From assembly GCA_963575745.1 (NCBI GenBank), contig CAUYUJ010016703.1, positions 62,001-126,000 of the forward strand: DNA of 64,000 nucleotides. The letters run 5' to 3'. The notes below the pieces were generated by a model. That model was given only the letters and a program-made list of their open reading frames with translations, had not been told where the DNA came from and did not search any database. Each line of letters begins with the position of its first letter. Position 1 is the first letter of the stretch. Below, one piece after another: positions 11,087 to 22,011 of this stretch. This stretch comes from Prorocentrum cordatum (lineage: Eukaryota; Sar; Dinophyceae; Prorocentrales; Prorocentraceae). Both the position numbers and the translations under genes were made by a program.

Positions 11087-12228
11087 ATGACATTACTGAC
11101 AAGCTACGGCTCGGGCGTCGCTCCCCGAGCTGGGCCGCGGAGACAGAGGGCGCAGCGGCGGCAGGCAGTGGCCGCTAGAGCCGCGGCACCTCTCGACCGA
11201 TTCCGCCAGGAGAGCTCGGCGGGTGACAAGGCTGAGGGCATCTACCGCCGCGAGCTGGGCCGCTTCTACGACTGGGCGGAGGACAAGGGCCGCCGTCCTG
11301 TGAGACTGGTCTCGCTGGCGGTGACCATGAGGGAGTATTTCTTCTGCAAGTTCCAGGACGGCCGCGGGCCGAGCTCGGCCGCGCCGTCTTCTTCGGGCAC
11401 CTCTTGCTAACATCGGACAACTGCGTGCTTGGGCGGGGGCGCTTCAGTGACGACGAGCGGGCCATCGCCAGCTGGGTCAAGAGGGCCCGCGAGGTGGTGA
11501 AGGGCCCAGCGCCTCGGGATGTGCTGCTCGACATGGGCGGCTCGGTGCTGGACAGCGGTCGCGACGAGGGCGCGGCGTGCTTGGCCCTGCAGCTGGGCGA
11601 CTACGGGCGCCCGTCCGGGTGCGTCGAGCTGATGGTCGGCAACGTGCTGCCGCCAGTGTCGGGCGCGCGCGGCTCCGCCTCGCGTGACTTGGGGGTCGTC
11701 TTTGCCCCCGCTGAGGTCGGGTTCGTCGCGGGGGCCGGTCAGGTCGACGACTCGGTGGTGCTCGGCCGCCCCTCGCGGCCGTGGGCTCCGAAGGTCGCCG
11801 CCGCGCCGATGCAGTGGGCTTCCGAGCAGGGCAGTGGCCGCTGGCCTGGCGACGTCGAGCCCAAGACCCCGCCCTTTCGCAACCTGGCCCTTGCTCAGCG
11901 CGAGCGTGACTTCGGGGCTGCCGCCGGAGCCCTCAACTAGTCTAAGCTGAACGTGGCGCCTCGCGCCGTGCGCCGCGCCGCTCCGTCTCGAGACATCTGC
12001 CATAAACATCGGGCTCTGGGGCGGGGTCGGAGACATGGCCGCTGGGCCACCAAGGAAAGTGTGACCAGGCATGAGCGCCATGCCAAGCTTCTCAGGCAGT
12101 GCGCGAAGCTCGATCGCCAGCAGATCAGCCGCGTGAGCCGTGTCGGCAGCCACCTCCCCGAGGCGCTCTTGAGCTACGTCCGTGACAGCTGTTTGCCCCC
12201 GCCCACTCGCCACCCTCTGTATTCGTGA
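11087..12228 (+). pseudogene. Tyrosine recombinase of the YR element, inactivated
   Basis: ATG at 11087 begins a SAM-like core-binding domain (IYRRELGRFYDWAEDKG). After a frame change near 11380 the catalytic domain runs in one frame to 12228 with a single TAG at 11938. The first catalytic Arg is in YGRPSGCVEL. A conserved-looking QVDDSVVLGRPSRPW segment follows. The HxxR box reads AVRRAAPS, with the Arg position kept but His lost. The H/W position is HGRW. The nucleophile lies nine residues after that Trp, as in Cre, and is His instead of Tyr (WATKESVTRHERH). In DIRS-order elements this enzyme integrates the circular cDNA. With the Tyr lost and a stop present, this copy cannot act. It lies directly upstream of B1, the expected place. 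Confidence 0.78.
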
Positions 12229-12262
12229 CTTCTCCCTAGAGTACTTGCATGGGCGACGATGT

Positions 12263-12482
12263 GGGGGGCGCCGAGCTCGGGGGCTGAGAGTGCCACATTG
12301 ATTATCCTGTGGCGAGGACTTCTTGGGCCGGAAGATCTCGGTCGAACAGTTGACCATTGTGAAAAAGTGCAGTCAGTCAGCCCCGCTGTGTAGTCATCGC
12401 TGCCTTTCGGTACTCCGTCGGCCTCGGTGTGGGCAGGCTCCCTTGGAGGTTTTGGGCGAGCATTAGGTGTCGAGAGGAATTT
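12263..12482 (+). repeat. Split direct repeat B1
   Basis: About 220 bp beginning gccgagctcgggggctgaga and matched along its length by 12575-12797 with small indels (shared gaagatctcggtcgaacagt, tgcagtcagt, tagtcatcg, ctttcgg). Precedes A2. Confidence 0.88.
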
Positions 12483-12540
12483 GAAATATTATTGTGTTTT
12501 CCTCTGCTGACGTTCGGCTCGCCCGTTGCTGTGCGTTCTC
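12480..12540 (+). repeat. Direct repeat A2
   Basis: Second copy of A1 (57 of 61 positions identical to 3703-3763), sitting between B1 and B2. About 34 bp between its end and B2 have no clear match near A1. Confidence 0.9.
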
Positions 12541-12574
12541 AAATCGCCCGCCCGCGTGTCACTCTTTCAAAATG

Positions 12575-12797
12575 AGGGGGTGCCGAGCTCGGGGGCTGAG
12601 AGTGTGATGTCCTTAATCCTGTGGCAAGGATTTCTTTGGGCGGAAGATCTCGGTCGAACAGTTAGTTGATCATTGTGAAGAGGTGCAGTCAGTGAGCCCC
12701 CATTATGTAGTCATCGTTGCCTTTCGGCGCTCCGTCGGCCTGGATGTGGGTAGGCTCCCAAAGAGGTTCTGGGCGAGCACAGAGTGTCTACAGGATT
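12575..12797 (+). repeat. Split direct repeat B2 (right end of element)
   Basis: Second copy of B1 and the right end of the retroelement. After it the host 140-bp repeat resumes with tttttacaggaatggatg. Confidence 0.88.
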
Positions 12798-12810
12798 TTT
12801 TGTTTTTTAC

Positions 12811-13240
12811 AGGAATGGATGTCGTTCGCGCAGCGAACAATGCGACGGCGCCCCCGCCGTCCTTGTCAATAAACAATGCAAAGTGGTCGCGGGGCGCCCG
12901 CGCACGCGCCAGATGTGGAGGCAATATGGGTTCCGTAGTGTGTTTGGGTGAGGATGTTTGACTTGCGTGCAGCGAACAATATGACGGCGCCCCCGCCGTC
13001 GTTCTCAAAGACCAATGCACAATCGTCGCGGGGCGCCCACGCATGCTCCAGATGTAGAGGCAACGTGAATTCTGCATTGCTTTTTTTGTGACAGGGATGG
13101 TTGGCCTGCGCACAGCAAGCAAAATGACGACATCCCGCCGTTCTTGTCAACAACCAATGCAAAGTGGTCGCGGGGTGCCCGCGCATGCTCCCGATTTGGT
13201 TGCAAAGTGGATTCCGTAATGTTTTTTGAGCAGGATGGGT
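12811..13240 (+). repeat. 140-bp tandem repeat, three units
   Basis: cagcgaacaa/cagcaagcaa marks lie at 12831, 12970 and 13113, so units are 139-143 bp. Each unit has cgcc..ccgccgtt, caaccaatgcaaag, gtcgcggggcgcccgc, gcatgctcc, gaggcaa and a final cagggatgg. It is the same sequence family as 3000-3340 and 3640-3702. Confidence 0.85.
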
Positions 13241-13299
13241 GGGGGGCGGGGCATGTTTCGGTCAGGCCCACAGTCGGGTGAAGGAGGAAGAGTACAGTA

Positions 13300-13560
13300 T
13301 AAGGAGCAGTGATCATGCTACCCTCCTGGGTAACAAGCCTTCCAGCTTACTCCCACCCGCCCTCCCAACACATACATAAAACCCGAATGCCAGCGTATCG
13401 TTTAGGAGCGACACGCATGCAATGCGCGCAGCGGGTTCCAGGTGCACCGGGCGCCTTGGAGGCCGAAGCGTGCCAGGCGCGCCAGGTGCGGCACGTGCTC
13501 CACGTTCGCCAGCTGTGCCACGCGTTCCAGCCGCGCCAGGTGCGCCAGCTACATTGAACC
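13300..13560 (+). repeat. Composite repeat, copy 3
   Basis: Contains gagcagtgatc, aagccttccagcttactccc, acccgccctcccaacacat and then the gcgccaggtgcg array, in the same order as at 2679 and 3411. Confidence 0.75.
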
Positions 13561-13739
13561 AGTAAGGATTCCAGATGCTTGGGACCTTGGCCTTAAAGAG
13601 GCGCGTTTCATAAAAGGTTTTTTTGAGGGATGGCGTGGGGAGTGCCCGCATTGGACCGTGCTGGCTGCAGGTCGCCTCGGGGACGGGGTGTTTTAAACCA
13701 GTTACGCCAAGAGGGCTGGTGGGTTTCTGTCCTGTGTCT

Positions 13740-14035
13740 GGCATCCCGCCCCTCCCCTCCGTCCTCCCCCCATCCGTCCTCCCCGTCCTCTCTCTCTCTC
13801 TCTTTTTCTGTATTCCTCTCCCCCTTACCCCTTCTCTTCCCGGCCTCCCTTCCCTCTCTTCTCTCCTCTTCCTCCCCCTTCTCTCTCCTCCCACTCCCCC
13901 TCCGTCCCTCCCCCCACTCGTCATCTCTATCCTCCCCCTCGCCTCCCTCTTCCCCTCCCTCTTCCCCCCCCCTTCTTCCACCAGTCTTCCGCCCCCCTTC
14001 CCCTCCTCCCCCCTCTGACGTTTCACCCTCCCCCC
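13740..14035. repeat. Polypyrimidine tract
   Basis: Nearly pure C/T on the plus strand for about 300 bp (cctccc, ctctctct). Both strands have long low-complexity frames that I reject as genes. Confidence 0.85.
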
Positions 14036-14211
14036 TCGCCCGGCGCGCGCGGCGCTCACCTGCGCAGCACAGACCCCGTGCCGCGAAGCGAGGGGCGGGC
14101 AGGCCAGGGGGCGCCCCCGCCGAGGGCGAGTGCACGCGCCCGCTGCGAAGACGCCGTCGTCCTCGCCGTTGGCGCCCTCCTCGGCCGCACTCGCCCTCCT
14201 CTCGGAGCAGG

Positions 14212-14541
14212 AAAAGGTACCCATACCTCTGCAGTTGGGGCTCATGCCAAGAAACACCCTGCTTGCCTGCAGGGTGCCCTGGGTTTCTTGGGTTTCGGAG
14301 GTTTTGCTACGGCAAGCGTGGCGTTCCCACACTAAAAGTCCATGTACGTCCTGGGTTCTCAGGGTTGGGTTTCTTGTGGAATGTTTCTTGTGGTCGGGCC
14401 CCTTGTGTAGTTATCCTTTCCTCGTTCTCCCCTTTTTGGGCCTCCTCGGAGGCCCTCGTCGCCACCGCTGGATTCGCTTCGAACTTCTGGTCAGAACGCA
14501 TCCCAGAAGAGGTCCGTGGAGTGGCGGTATTGGTGCCTTTT
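14212..14541. mobile_element. MITE-like element, family 2, copy 1
   Basis: Left end AAAAGGTACCCATACC, right end GGTATTGGTGCCTTTT; these pair as an inverted repeat (14 of 16). The right part (about 14408-14541) matches 28077-28205 (ggaggccctcgtcgccaccg, ggtcagaacgca). No ORF product. This copy is about twice as long as the second. Confidence 0.65.
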
Positions 14542-14989
14542 TGTCTCCCCATTCTCGACGGCGACGAGGTGATGTCTTCCCTCTGGGCGCTCTCCTCTGA
14601 TTTCGGCCCCCGGGGCCCGCTTTCGGGGCCCAGGGGTCCTGGCGTCTCGATTGTTGCGAGCCTGGCGTTTTTTCAAACAGTTTCGGGCCCCTGGAACCCT
14701 CTCGGATCGATCCGGCTCGGAAAACGGCGCAGAAAGATGGGGCCCAGGGCTCTGCTTGTGAGTCTTCACGATGTTTTCTTTTCGCCACGCCGCTTGAACC
14801 GATTCCTCTCCCCATCCCCGTCCCCGTCCAGACCCCCACCATCTCAGCTCCCAGTCGGAGACACTCCCCTCGAGACCCGAAGGAGACAGCCTATATCCCC
14901 ATCCAGGGGGGCAAATCGGCCACTGGGGCCCAGGCCACGTCAGTGGGGATAGGGGTTTGTTGAACGATGCTCAAAGAAACGGGCCTTCA
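14542..14989. other. No gene seen
   Basis: GC-rich with a ggggcccgctttcggggccc short direct repeat near 14615 and a C-rich stretch near 14815. No family motif in any frame. Confidence 0.4.
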
Positions 14990-15141
14990 GTCGGGTATGT
15001 CCCTCTACAGGAGGAATATTCAAAGATAGTCAAAACATAGTCTGGGGACGATTTTTTGAGCATTTTTTGGTTATTCTTGGGATTTGTGAACGTATTTTCC
15101 ATTTTTCGCTCAAAATCCGCCTGTAGGGGGTCATGCCCGAC
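14990..15141. mobile_element. MITE-like element, family 1, copy 1
   Basis: About 152 bp with 25-bp terminal inverted repeats matching at 21 positions. The left end runs GTCGGG...CTCTACAGGAGG and the right end CCGCCTGTAGGGGG...CCCGAC. The interior is AT-rich (tagtctggggacgatttttt), unlike its surroundings. A second copy lies at 23829-23965. Confidence 0.75.
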
Positions 15142-15296
15142 CTGAAACTGGCCCTCGGGAAGCGGTTGGGACCTTTAGGGCCGCGCGTTGGAAAGATCAG
15201 GCCAGCGGATGCCAGGGCCTGCCGTGCTCGGGTCTTCCTCGCCAGTCCCTGCCTTCGACGACGGCGACAAGGGACCTCCAGGAGGAGGAGGACAAA

Positions 15297-15363
15297 CATA
15301 AGCATAACCATACACGTAAACATCAGCATGCACATCAACATAAGCATGAACATACACATAACC
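15297..15363. repeat. CATNNN hexamer array
   Basis: cat recurs almost every six bases (cataagcataaccatacac onwards), about ten times, with the intervening triplet variable. The flanks (15142-15296, 15364-15424) hold no gene I can see. Confidence 0.75.
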
Positions 15364-15424
15364 TAGGCGAGTCTTCAGTTTCGGACCGCCCAATTTCTCT
15401 GGCGTTGAATCGGACTGGTCCTAA

Positions 15425-17110
<1,686 letters not shown>

Positions 17111-17138
17111 GGCTTTTAGTATTGCGACGTAGGAGGAG

Positions 17139-17256
17139 GAAGAGGAGGAGGAGGAGGAGGAGGAGGAGGAGGAGGAGGAGGAGGAGCAGGAGGAGGAGGA
17201 CGAGGAGGAGGAGGTGGAGGAGGAGGAGGAGGGGGAGGAGGAAGAGGAGGAGGGCC
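17139..17256. repeat. (GGA)n array
   Basis: Purine-only triplet run directly following the ACT array. 17257-17500 between this and the next array holds no recognised gene. Confidence 0.9.
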
Positions 17257-17499
17257 ATTCCCTGGTGCGTAAGGGCCAGGCCCTTGCGCGTGAGAGTGCT
17301 AACCAGTGCGGCTCAAAGCTGAAGCCTTGGGGCTCTCTTGAGGCGCCTAAGCCTGCGCTGCCTGAGCAGGGGGCCTGGCGCTGATGCCGCGGGTGGCGAT
17401 GAGGGCGCGGCCGCTTGTGAGGTCGTGGAGGACGGCGATGATCGCCCAGAGGGCCGCCCTCAGGTCGTGGAGGACGGCGACGACGGCATTGAGGGACCC

Positions 17500-17668
17500 C
17501 GTGAGGCGACGACGTCGGCGACGGCGGCGATTACGACGACGACGACGACGACGGCAACGACGGCGGCGACGGCGGCGACGACGACGGCGACGACGACGAC
17601 GGCGGCGACGACGGCGACGACGACGACGGCGAGAACGACGACGACGGCGGCAGCGACGGTGGCCGTGA
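17500..17668. repeat. (GAC/GGC)n array
   Basis: gacgacgacggcgacg-type triplets for about 170 bp. Frames read poly-Asp/Gly, poly-Thr/Ala or poly-Arg. Confidence 0.9.
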
Positions 17669-18842
17669 GGCTGAGCGACCGAAGCTGAGCAGGCAGCTGG
17701 ACCTCCTCGGCGCGGGCCTGGCCGCCTCCGGCTGCAGAGGGCCCCGTTTGGGGCGCTGAGCGGGCAGGGCGATGATCGGGCGAGCGCGCTGGGATTGCGG
17801 CGATCGAAATGGGTAAATAGTGAAGAAATGAGCGCGGTGATCGGCAGTCATTTTCTGCTCGTTTGGACAGGATTCGCTGTCGGGGTCGCCGCGGATTGCG
17901 CCCGTTTGAGACAGGAGGCCGCCTCTTCAATTGCGACCGCTGTTGGTTTGGGGCAGCGATTGTCGTTGGGCCCGCGTTTCCCGCGCCCATTTCGGGCGCC
18001 CCCAATGAGGCGCCCGCGGCGCCCGAGACATCATCTAGCGCCGCGGGACTTCAGAGATTCCCGATGTATTCTCGTAACCAGAATTTATTCTCGCCCTGGC
18101 TTCGTCTCAGAGGGTATGGGGGCGGTGTGCGAGCCGGAGGTGGGCCATAGTTCGGTGCGTGCAGGGCTACTCGCGCGCGTCGGTGAGCAGGAGAACCCCG
18201 CGAAATGCGCCGACAGAGCGCCGGCTCTTCCTGCGATGGGCGCGAAAGCTCTTCCTGTTATGGGCGCGGAAGAGGAGGGCGGCGAGGCGCCCCGGAAGAG
18301 CGAGGATCAAGACGCCTTCGTGCGCCCTGGAAGAGACAACTGCTTTTTGCTGAAAATTCGTCGCTTTCGCGCGTGTGCGGCGCGAGGGGCGGCGGGCCTC
18401 GGAAGCCGAGCCTTGCGTTCACTCCAGTTCTCGAGCGCCTTCCCGTGAGTCCCCAACCTGATGCAGAGAAGCTGTGCGCGGTGAGAAAATGTCGTGGAGT
18501 TGGGCATCGCGCGAAACGGTGCGTGTGCGCTCGCGCTGATGGGATGCAGAGAGGGGTGCGAGATGAGGAGACGGTGTTGGGAACGATCGAGGACTGCCGT
18601 GGCCTGGGCGTGGAGTGGGCGTGGGGCGCCTGGGAGCGCTGTGCCGCGTGGGGGTGGCGGGGTGTGTGGGGGCGGTGGGGGTGGGGGTGGGGGGGCGGCG
18701 TCGACCGAGCCGAGATTGGAGCTGGGGGTCGCGGTGCGATCGCGAGGAAAGGTTGCGGCTTGAGGGGCGGGGGGAGGAGGGCCTCGCGGGGAAGAGGGCT
18801 AGAGGGGCTGGCCGAAATGCTGTTCCTTGAGGCGCGCGCGGG
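17669..18842. other. No assignable gene
   Basis: Long open frames on both strands in GC-rich sequence with a G-rich block near 18615-18710. No motif recognised. A coding-like stretch begins toward the right end. Confidence 0.35.
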
Positions 18843-19893
18843 AGCGAAGGCGCGGCTGGGCAATGAGCGCTCGCGCGGGCGCTTCGTGGATGGGGCTGAC
18901 CTGCCCTTGGATTTCGAAGCCGGGGCTGCGGCCCTCCTTCAAGCTTGCGTTGCCGGAGTGACTGAGTGAGGGCGGGTGAGAAGTTGGGCGTCAAGACAAA
19001 GCAGATCGCGGCCTGTGAGAAAACGCTTCATGACGCCGCGCATGAGAACCCGCGGGCCGCGAAGAAACTCGCGCGCTGCGCCGGTGAGATCATGGGGTTC
19101 TCGTGGGCGAAGCTTCTGAGGCCTTAGCGCTGGTGGCGCTGGCGGCTCGGGGGGAGACGAGGCGCGCCCGGGCTGCGTGGGGGGCTTTTGATGCGAAGAT
19201 CCGCGCCGTGAGTTTCGGCGACGAGGCGACCTTCAGCGAGCGTGGGATTGGCGACCCCGATCAGTTCTGCATGAACCGCCATGAGCGCGTCTTGACATTC
19301 AGCGACGTGGTGTCCTTCAACTGCGAGGCCAGGGGCAGCGGCCAAATCTACGCGAGTCCTGAGACGAGGAGTGCAAAGTCTGATTTTCGCACGCGAGCTG
19401 CGAGGAGATGGCCCGCGGGCAGACTGCGGCGACATGGGCGAAGACCCCGAGGCGGGGGGCGTTGGGCCTGTTCTCGGAGCGGGTGGCCAGACGCAGCAGC
19501 GCAGAGCTGGGCGCAAAGGAACTGGCATGTTCAGGGTGAGTCCTGAGGTCGCGCATGAGGCGCGCCGCAGGTTCAACGCGGGCGGCGCTGAGCCCGTCGA
19601 CAGGCAGGGCGTTTCGTCTGTCCCCCCCCCCCCCCCCCCTGCGCGCGCGAGGGCAGCGTCGGCGAAGGTCGCGAGTTCTCCGAGGCCAAGCACTTTGCGG
19701 TGAACGGCAGGCCCGCGGTGCATCAGAAGGGCAGATGCACTGGCTCGATGTGCCGTGTGTTTGAGCTCAGGGCGAAACTGCCGCCCGATCGCTGGTCTGA
19801 GCTGGCTGAGAACATGATCCGCGCGCAGCAACCTTCAGGTTTCGTTGGCAAGGTGATCATGACATGGCACGTTGAGCTCCGAATCGCGAGGTG
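18843..19893 (+). other. Scattered coding-like segments, unrecognised
   Basis: Several plus-strand stretches look translated by residue balance. 18843-18969 reads FVDGADLPLDFEAGAAALL. 18975-19127 reads LGVKTKQIAACEKTLHDA onwards, 50 codons to a TAG. 19152-19380 has MNRHERVLTFSDVVSF. 19700-19893 has RWSELAENMIRAQQPSGFVG. They lie in different frames with stops between them. This could be a decayed gene, several small exons, or an unknown mobile-element gene. I see no catalytic motif and no clear splice pattern. A poly-C run at 19621-19638 splits the block. Confidence 0.3.
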
Positions 19894-20049
19894 CCCCTGC
19901 AGCCTGGGCCAGAGAGACCTCTTCGCGCGGGCATGCTGTTCTGGGGGCAGGCGGGAGGGCGCAGAGAAAGACGCCATCAGGCCATCGATCATCTCCCCGC
20001 CCTGGCTTTCTAGAGAACTTTTGCTGCGATATTTCTGATCGCAGCTGTC

Positions 20050-20910
20050 GCCGATTATTTTCTATTGTTGGGCGGGCTCGCCGGCGGCGTGGCCCGCCGA
20101 CTAGATTCCACGCCGCTATGGGTCGCCGCGCCGCTCATTTTTCTTGCTCCGGCGACTGCTGCTTCCTGGGCAACCCTGCGCGACGGAGGAATTTCGGGCG
20201 TTTCTGTAGGGGGGTGCAATATAGGTCGAGTCATTTGCGGTCTACGGCGTTGCTCGCAATCTCCTCTTTCGTTTCGGCGCGGTTGCAGCGCAAGTGCGAC
20301 TTTTGCCGATGGGTGGCATTCTACGTCTACGTCCTCGACGCTGGCGTCCGCGCGTTGGGTGCCCGATGGTTTTCCCTGTCTTGTTGGGCGGGCTGGATTA
20401 TGTTGGGGGTTCTTTCTCCCGGTGGATGGTGCTCTCTGGGCTGCCGTGCGCGGCGGGGGAACCGTGGGCGCGTTTGTGGGGGGATTGCAATGTGGGTCGA
20501 TGTATTCTCCGCCGATGGCGATGCTCGCCATCCCCTCCCTCGCCTCGTCGCGTCTGTAGGAAGAATGCGCCCTGCGCTCGCGCGCAGGCGCAATCTACGC
20601 GCGCGCCCTCGGCGTCGGCGCCCGCGACGCGGCCCGCCGAATAGTTTTCGATTTTGTTCGCCATCTTGGGTGCTGCGTGGGTTTTTTTTTCCTTTCTGCG
20701 CCCGTCGCCCCCGCCCGGGCTGCCTCGCGCGCCGGGGGGGTTCGGGGCGCGCGTTCAAGAGGGCGGCAATGTGGATCGCGTTCGTCGCCGAGGCCGGTTC
20801 TCGCAGGGGGGTGCGGCGCGGGCCAGTGCGCTTGCGATGCGCGCGCGCGGCTTCGTCGTCGGCGCCCGCGTCGACGGCGACGAAGCTCGGCGTGTAGATC
20901 GTAGAGGCGG
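20050..20910 (+). repeat. Diverged ~275-bp tandem repeat, three units
   Basis: A shared core (ctgcc-gcgcg-cgggg...gggtgcaat-tgggtcg) recurs with its gcaat at 20216, 20487 and 20766, giving periods of 271 and 279 bp. Each unit begins near a cggcccgccga/ttgttgggcggg stretch. The 341-codon ORF across it is therefore repeat-derived. Confidence 0.6.
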
Positions 20911-20961
20911 TGAAGGGGGGCGGGGCAGGTGTTTTCCATCGTCGCTCTACTGAGGTTTGCG

Positions 20962-21201
20962 ATGGCCGCCGCCGGCCAGATGCCGGCGCGGGTCTGGGGC
21001 AAGATGGCAGCGGTGCTTCAGATCGTTGCCTCTGACGTGGCACATCGCATGATGCGCGTCGCGATTGAGTCGCGGCGCAAGCTGGCGTGGGGGCTGCGGG
21101 GGGGTGCGCGAACCGAGGGCGCTTGCGCGTGCTTCGAGCAAGGGGCCCGCGAGATCCCTGGGATCACATCTGCGGCCCCGGCGCAGTTGATCGCTGCGTA
21201 G
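20962..21201 (+). CDS. Unassigned 79-residue ORF
   Basis: ATG at 20962. The sequence (MAAAGQMPARVWGKMAAVLQ, then VASDVAHRMMRVAIESRRK) reads as a plausible amphipathic, Arg-rich helical protein, ending in an Ala/Pro segment and TAG. There is no known family, no upstream regulatory sign, and the ORF is short in a GC-rich region, so it may be chance or one exon of the coding-like block to its left. Confidence 0.3.
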   Translation: MAAAGQMPARVWGKMAAVLQIVASDVAHRMMRVAIESRRKLAWGLRGGARTEGACACFEQGAREIPGITSAAPAQLIAA

Positions 21202-21522
21202 ACGTGGGGGCGCCGCGCTCGCTGCGGGCAGGGCCGAGGAATTGCTTGCTCAGCTGCAGGCCCGACTTTGAGACGAAGACCCTTGTCGAGGCATCGAGCA
21301 GCGGTGGGCTCTGGGCCCCGGCGAGGGGGGCCGCGGGATCCGCGCTGAGTGGGCCCAGGACAGATGCGACTAGCTCGTTGAGGACGGGATCCCGCCGCGC
21401 ACGCCTGGGGGGAACATGGGCGCAGGCGTGGCCCGGCCATGCGACGTGGAAGAACGCGAGGAGGCAGAGTCACCTTGTAGTCGTGGGGGGGCGGTGAGGA
21501 GCCAGCTGTAGGAGAACCATTC

Positions 21523-21849
21523 GTGAGCTTGGAAGTTGCTTTGACCGCCGAGGAGGAGGTCGAGCAGTTTCCCGATGCCGCGCAGCAGCTGATGGATAGG
21601 GTGAAGGGCCGTGGAGCAGCCGCGAAAGGCTGCTGCGATTCCCGCTCGAGCAGTCAGGCGGCGAGGAAACAGGGGGCTTGCGGGAAGCGGGGCCGCGATG
21701 GGGCGCGCGGAGCAGCGAGCGCTGACAACTTTGCTGAGCTGCAGAAGCGCCTGAAAGTGAGCAGCCGCAAGCAGGTGTTTGACCGCGTCGTGCCGCAAGT
21801 GGGAATGGTGAAGAAGATCTTGAAGAAAAGCCATGCGAAGGACAACTGA
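21523..21849 (+). CDS. Unassigned Lys/Glu-rich ORF, possible exon
   Basis: Open for 108 codons from a GTG at 21523. The first ATG is at 21591, so the 5' part is either an exon entering from upstream or not translated. It starts acidic (TAEEEVEQFPDAAQQLMDRV), is Ser/Gly/Arg-rich in the middle and ends in a basic helix (FAELQKRLKVSSRKQVFDRV, KKILKKSHAKDN). The composition is protein-like and the stop is clean. I do not recognise the family. It lies at the end of the coding-like region from 18843. Confidence 0.35.
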   Translation: MSLEVALTAEEEVEQFPDAAQQLMDRVKGRGAAAKGCCDSRSSSQAARKQGACGKRGRDGARGAASADNFAELQKRLKVSSRKQVFDRVVPQVGMVKKILKKSHAKDN

Positions 21850-22011
21850 GATCCGCTCTGAGCAGATTCTCCCAGCAGACGAAGACGCGTCTGTGAGCCA
21901 AGACCACGGTGGCCTGTGACGTGGCCTTCCCGCCGCTTCCGCCGGTTGGTCGCCGCGTCCGCGCGAGCGACCAGTCGGCAGAATTCAGGCGCCCGCGTGG
22001 CAGAAATGCGT

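Larger units (their letters stand above)
3703..12797 (+). mobile_element. Tyrosine-recombinase retrotransposon (Ngaro/PAT-like)
   Basis: About 9.1 kb. The ends carry split direct repeats: A1 at 3703-3763, then the coding region, then B1 at 12263-12482, A2 at 12480-12540 and B2 at 12575-12797. A1-internal-B1-A2-B2 is the known layout of Ngaro and PAT elements of the DIRS order, which integrate by a tyrosine recombinase. The internal region encodes a small Cys-rich membrane protein, a gag-like protein, an RT with RNase H and a YR, all on the plus strand. All enzymatic ORFs carry frameshifts or stops, so this copy is dead. The RT-RH and YR genes are separated by about 4 kb of unrelated repeats and opposite-strand sequence, probably a later insertion. 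Flanks are two halves of one tandem-repeat unit. I am confident of the structure; the exact clade is inference. Confidence 0.82.

Noticed and set aside
12811-13240. Possible CRISPR array
   Set aside because: Units are 140 bp and similar throughout, with no short repeat/unique spacer pattern and no cas genes; the context is eukaryotic.
13313-14332. 339- and 440-codon ORFs over the pyrimidine tract
   Set aside because: Low-complexity Pro/Ser/Leu or Glu/Gly/Arg frames with no domain.
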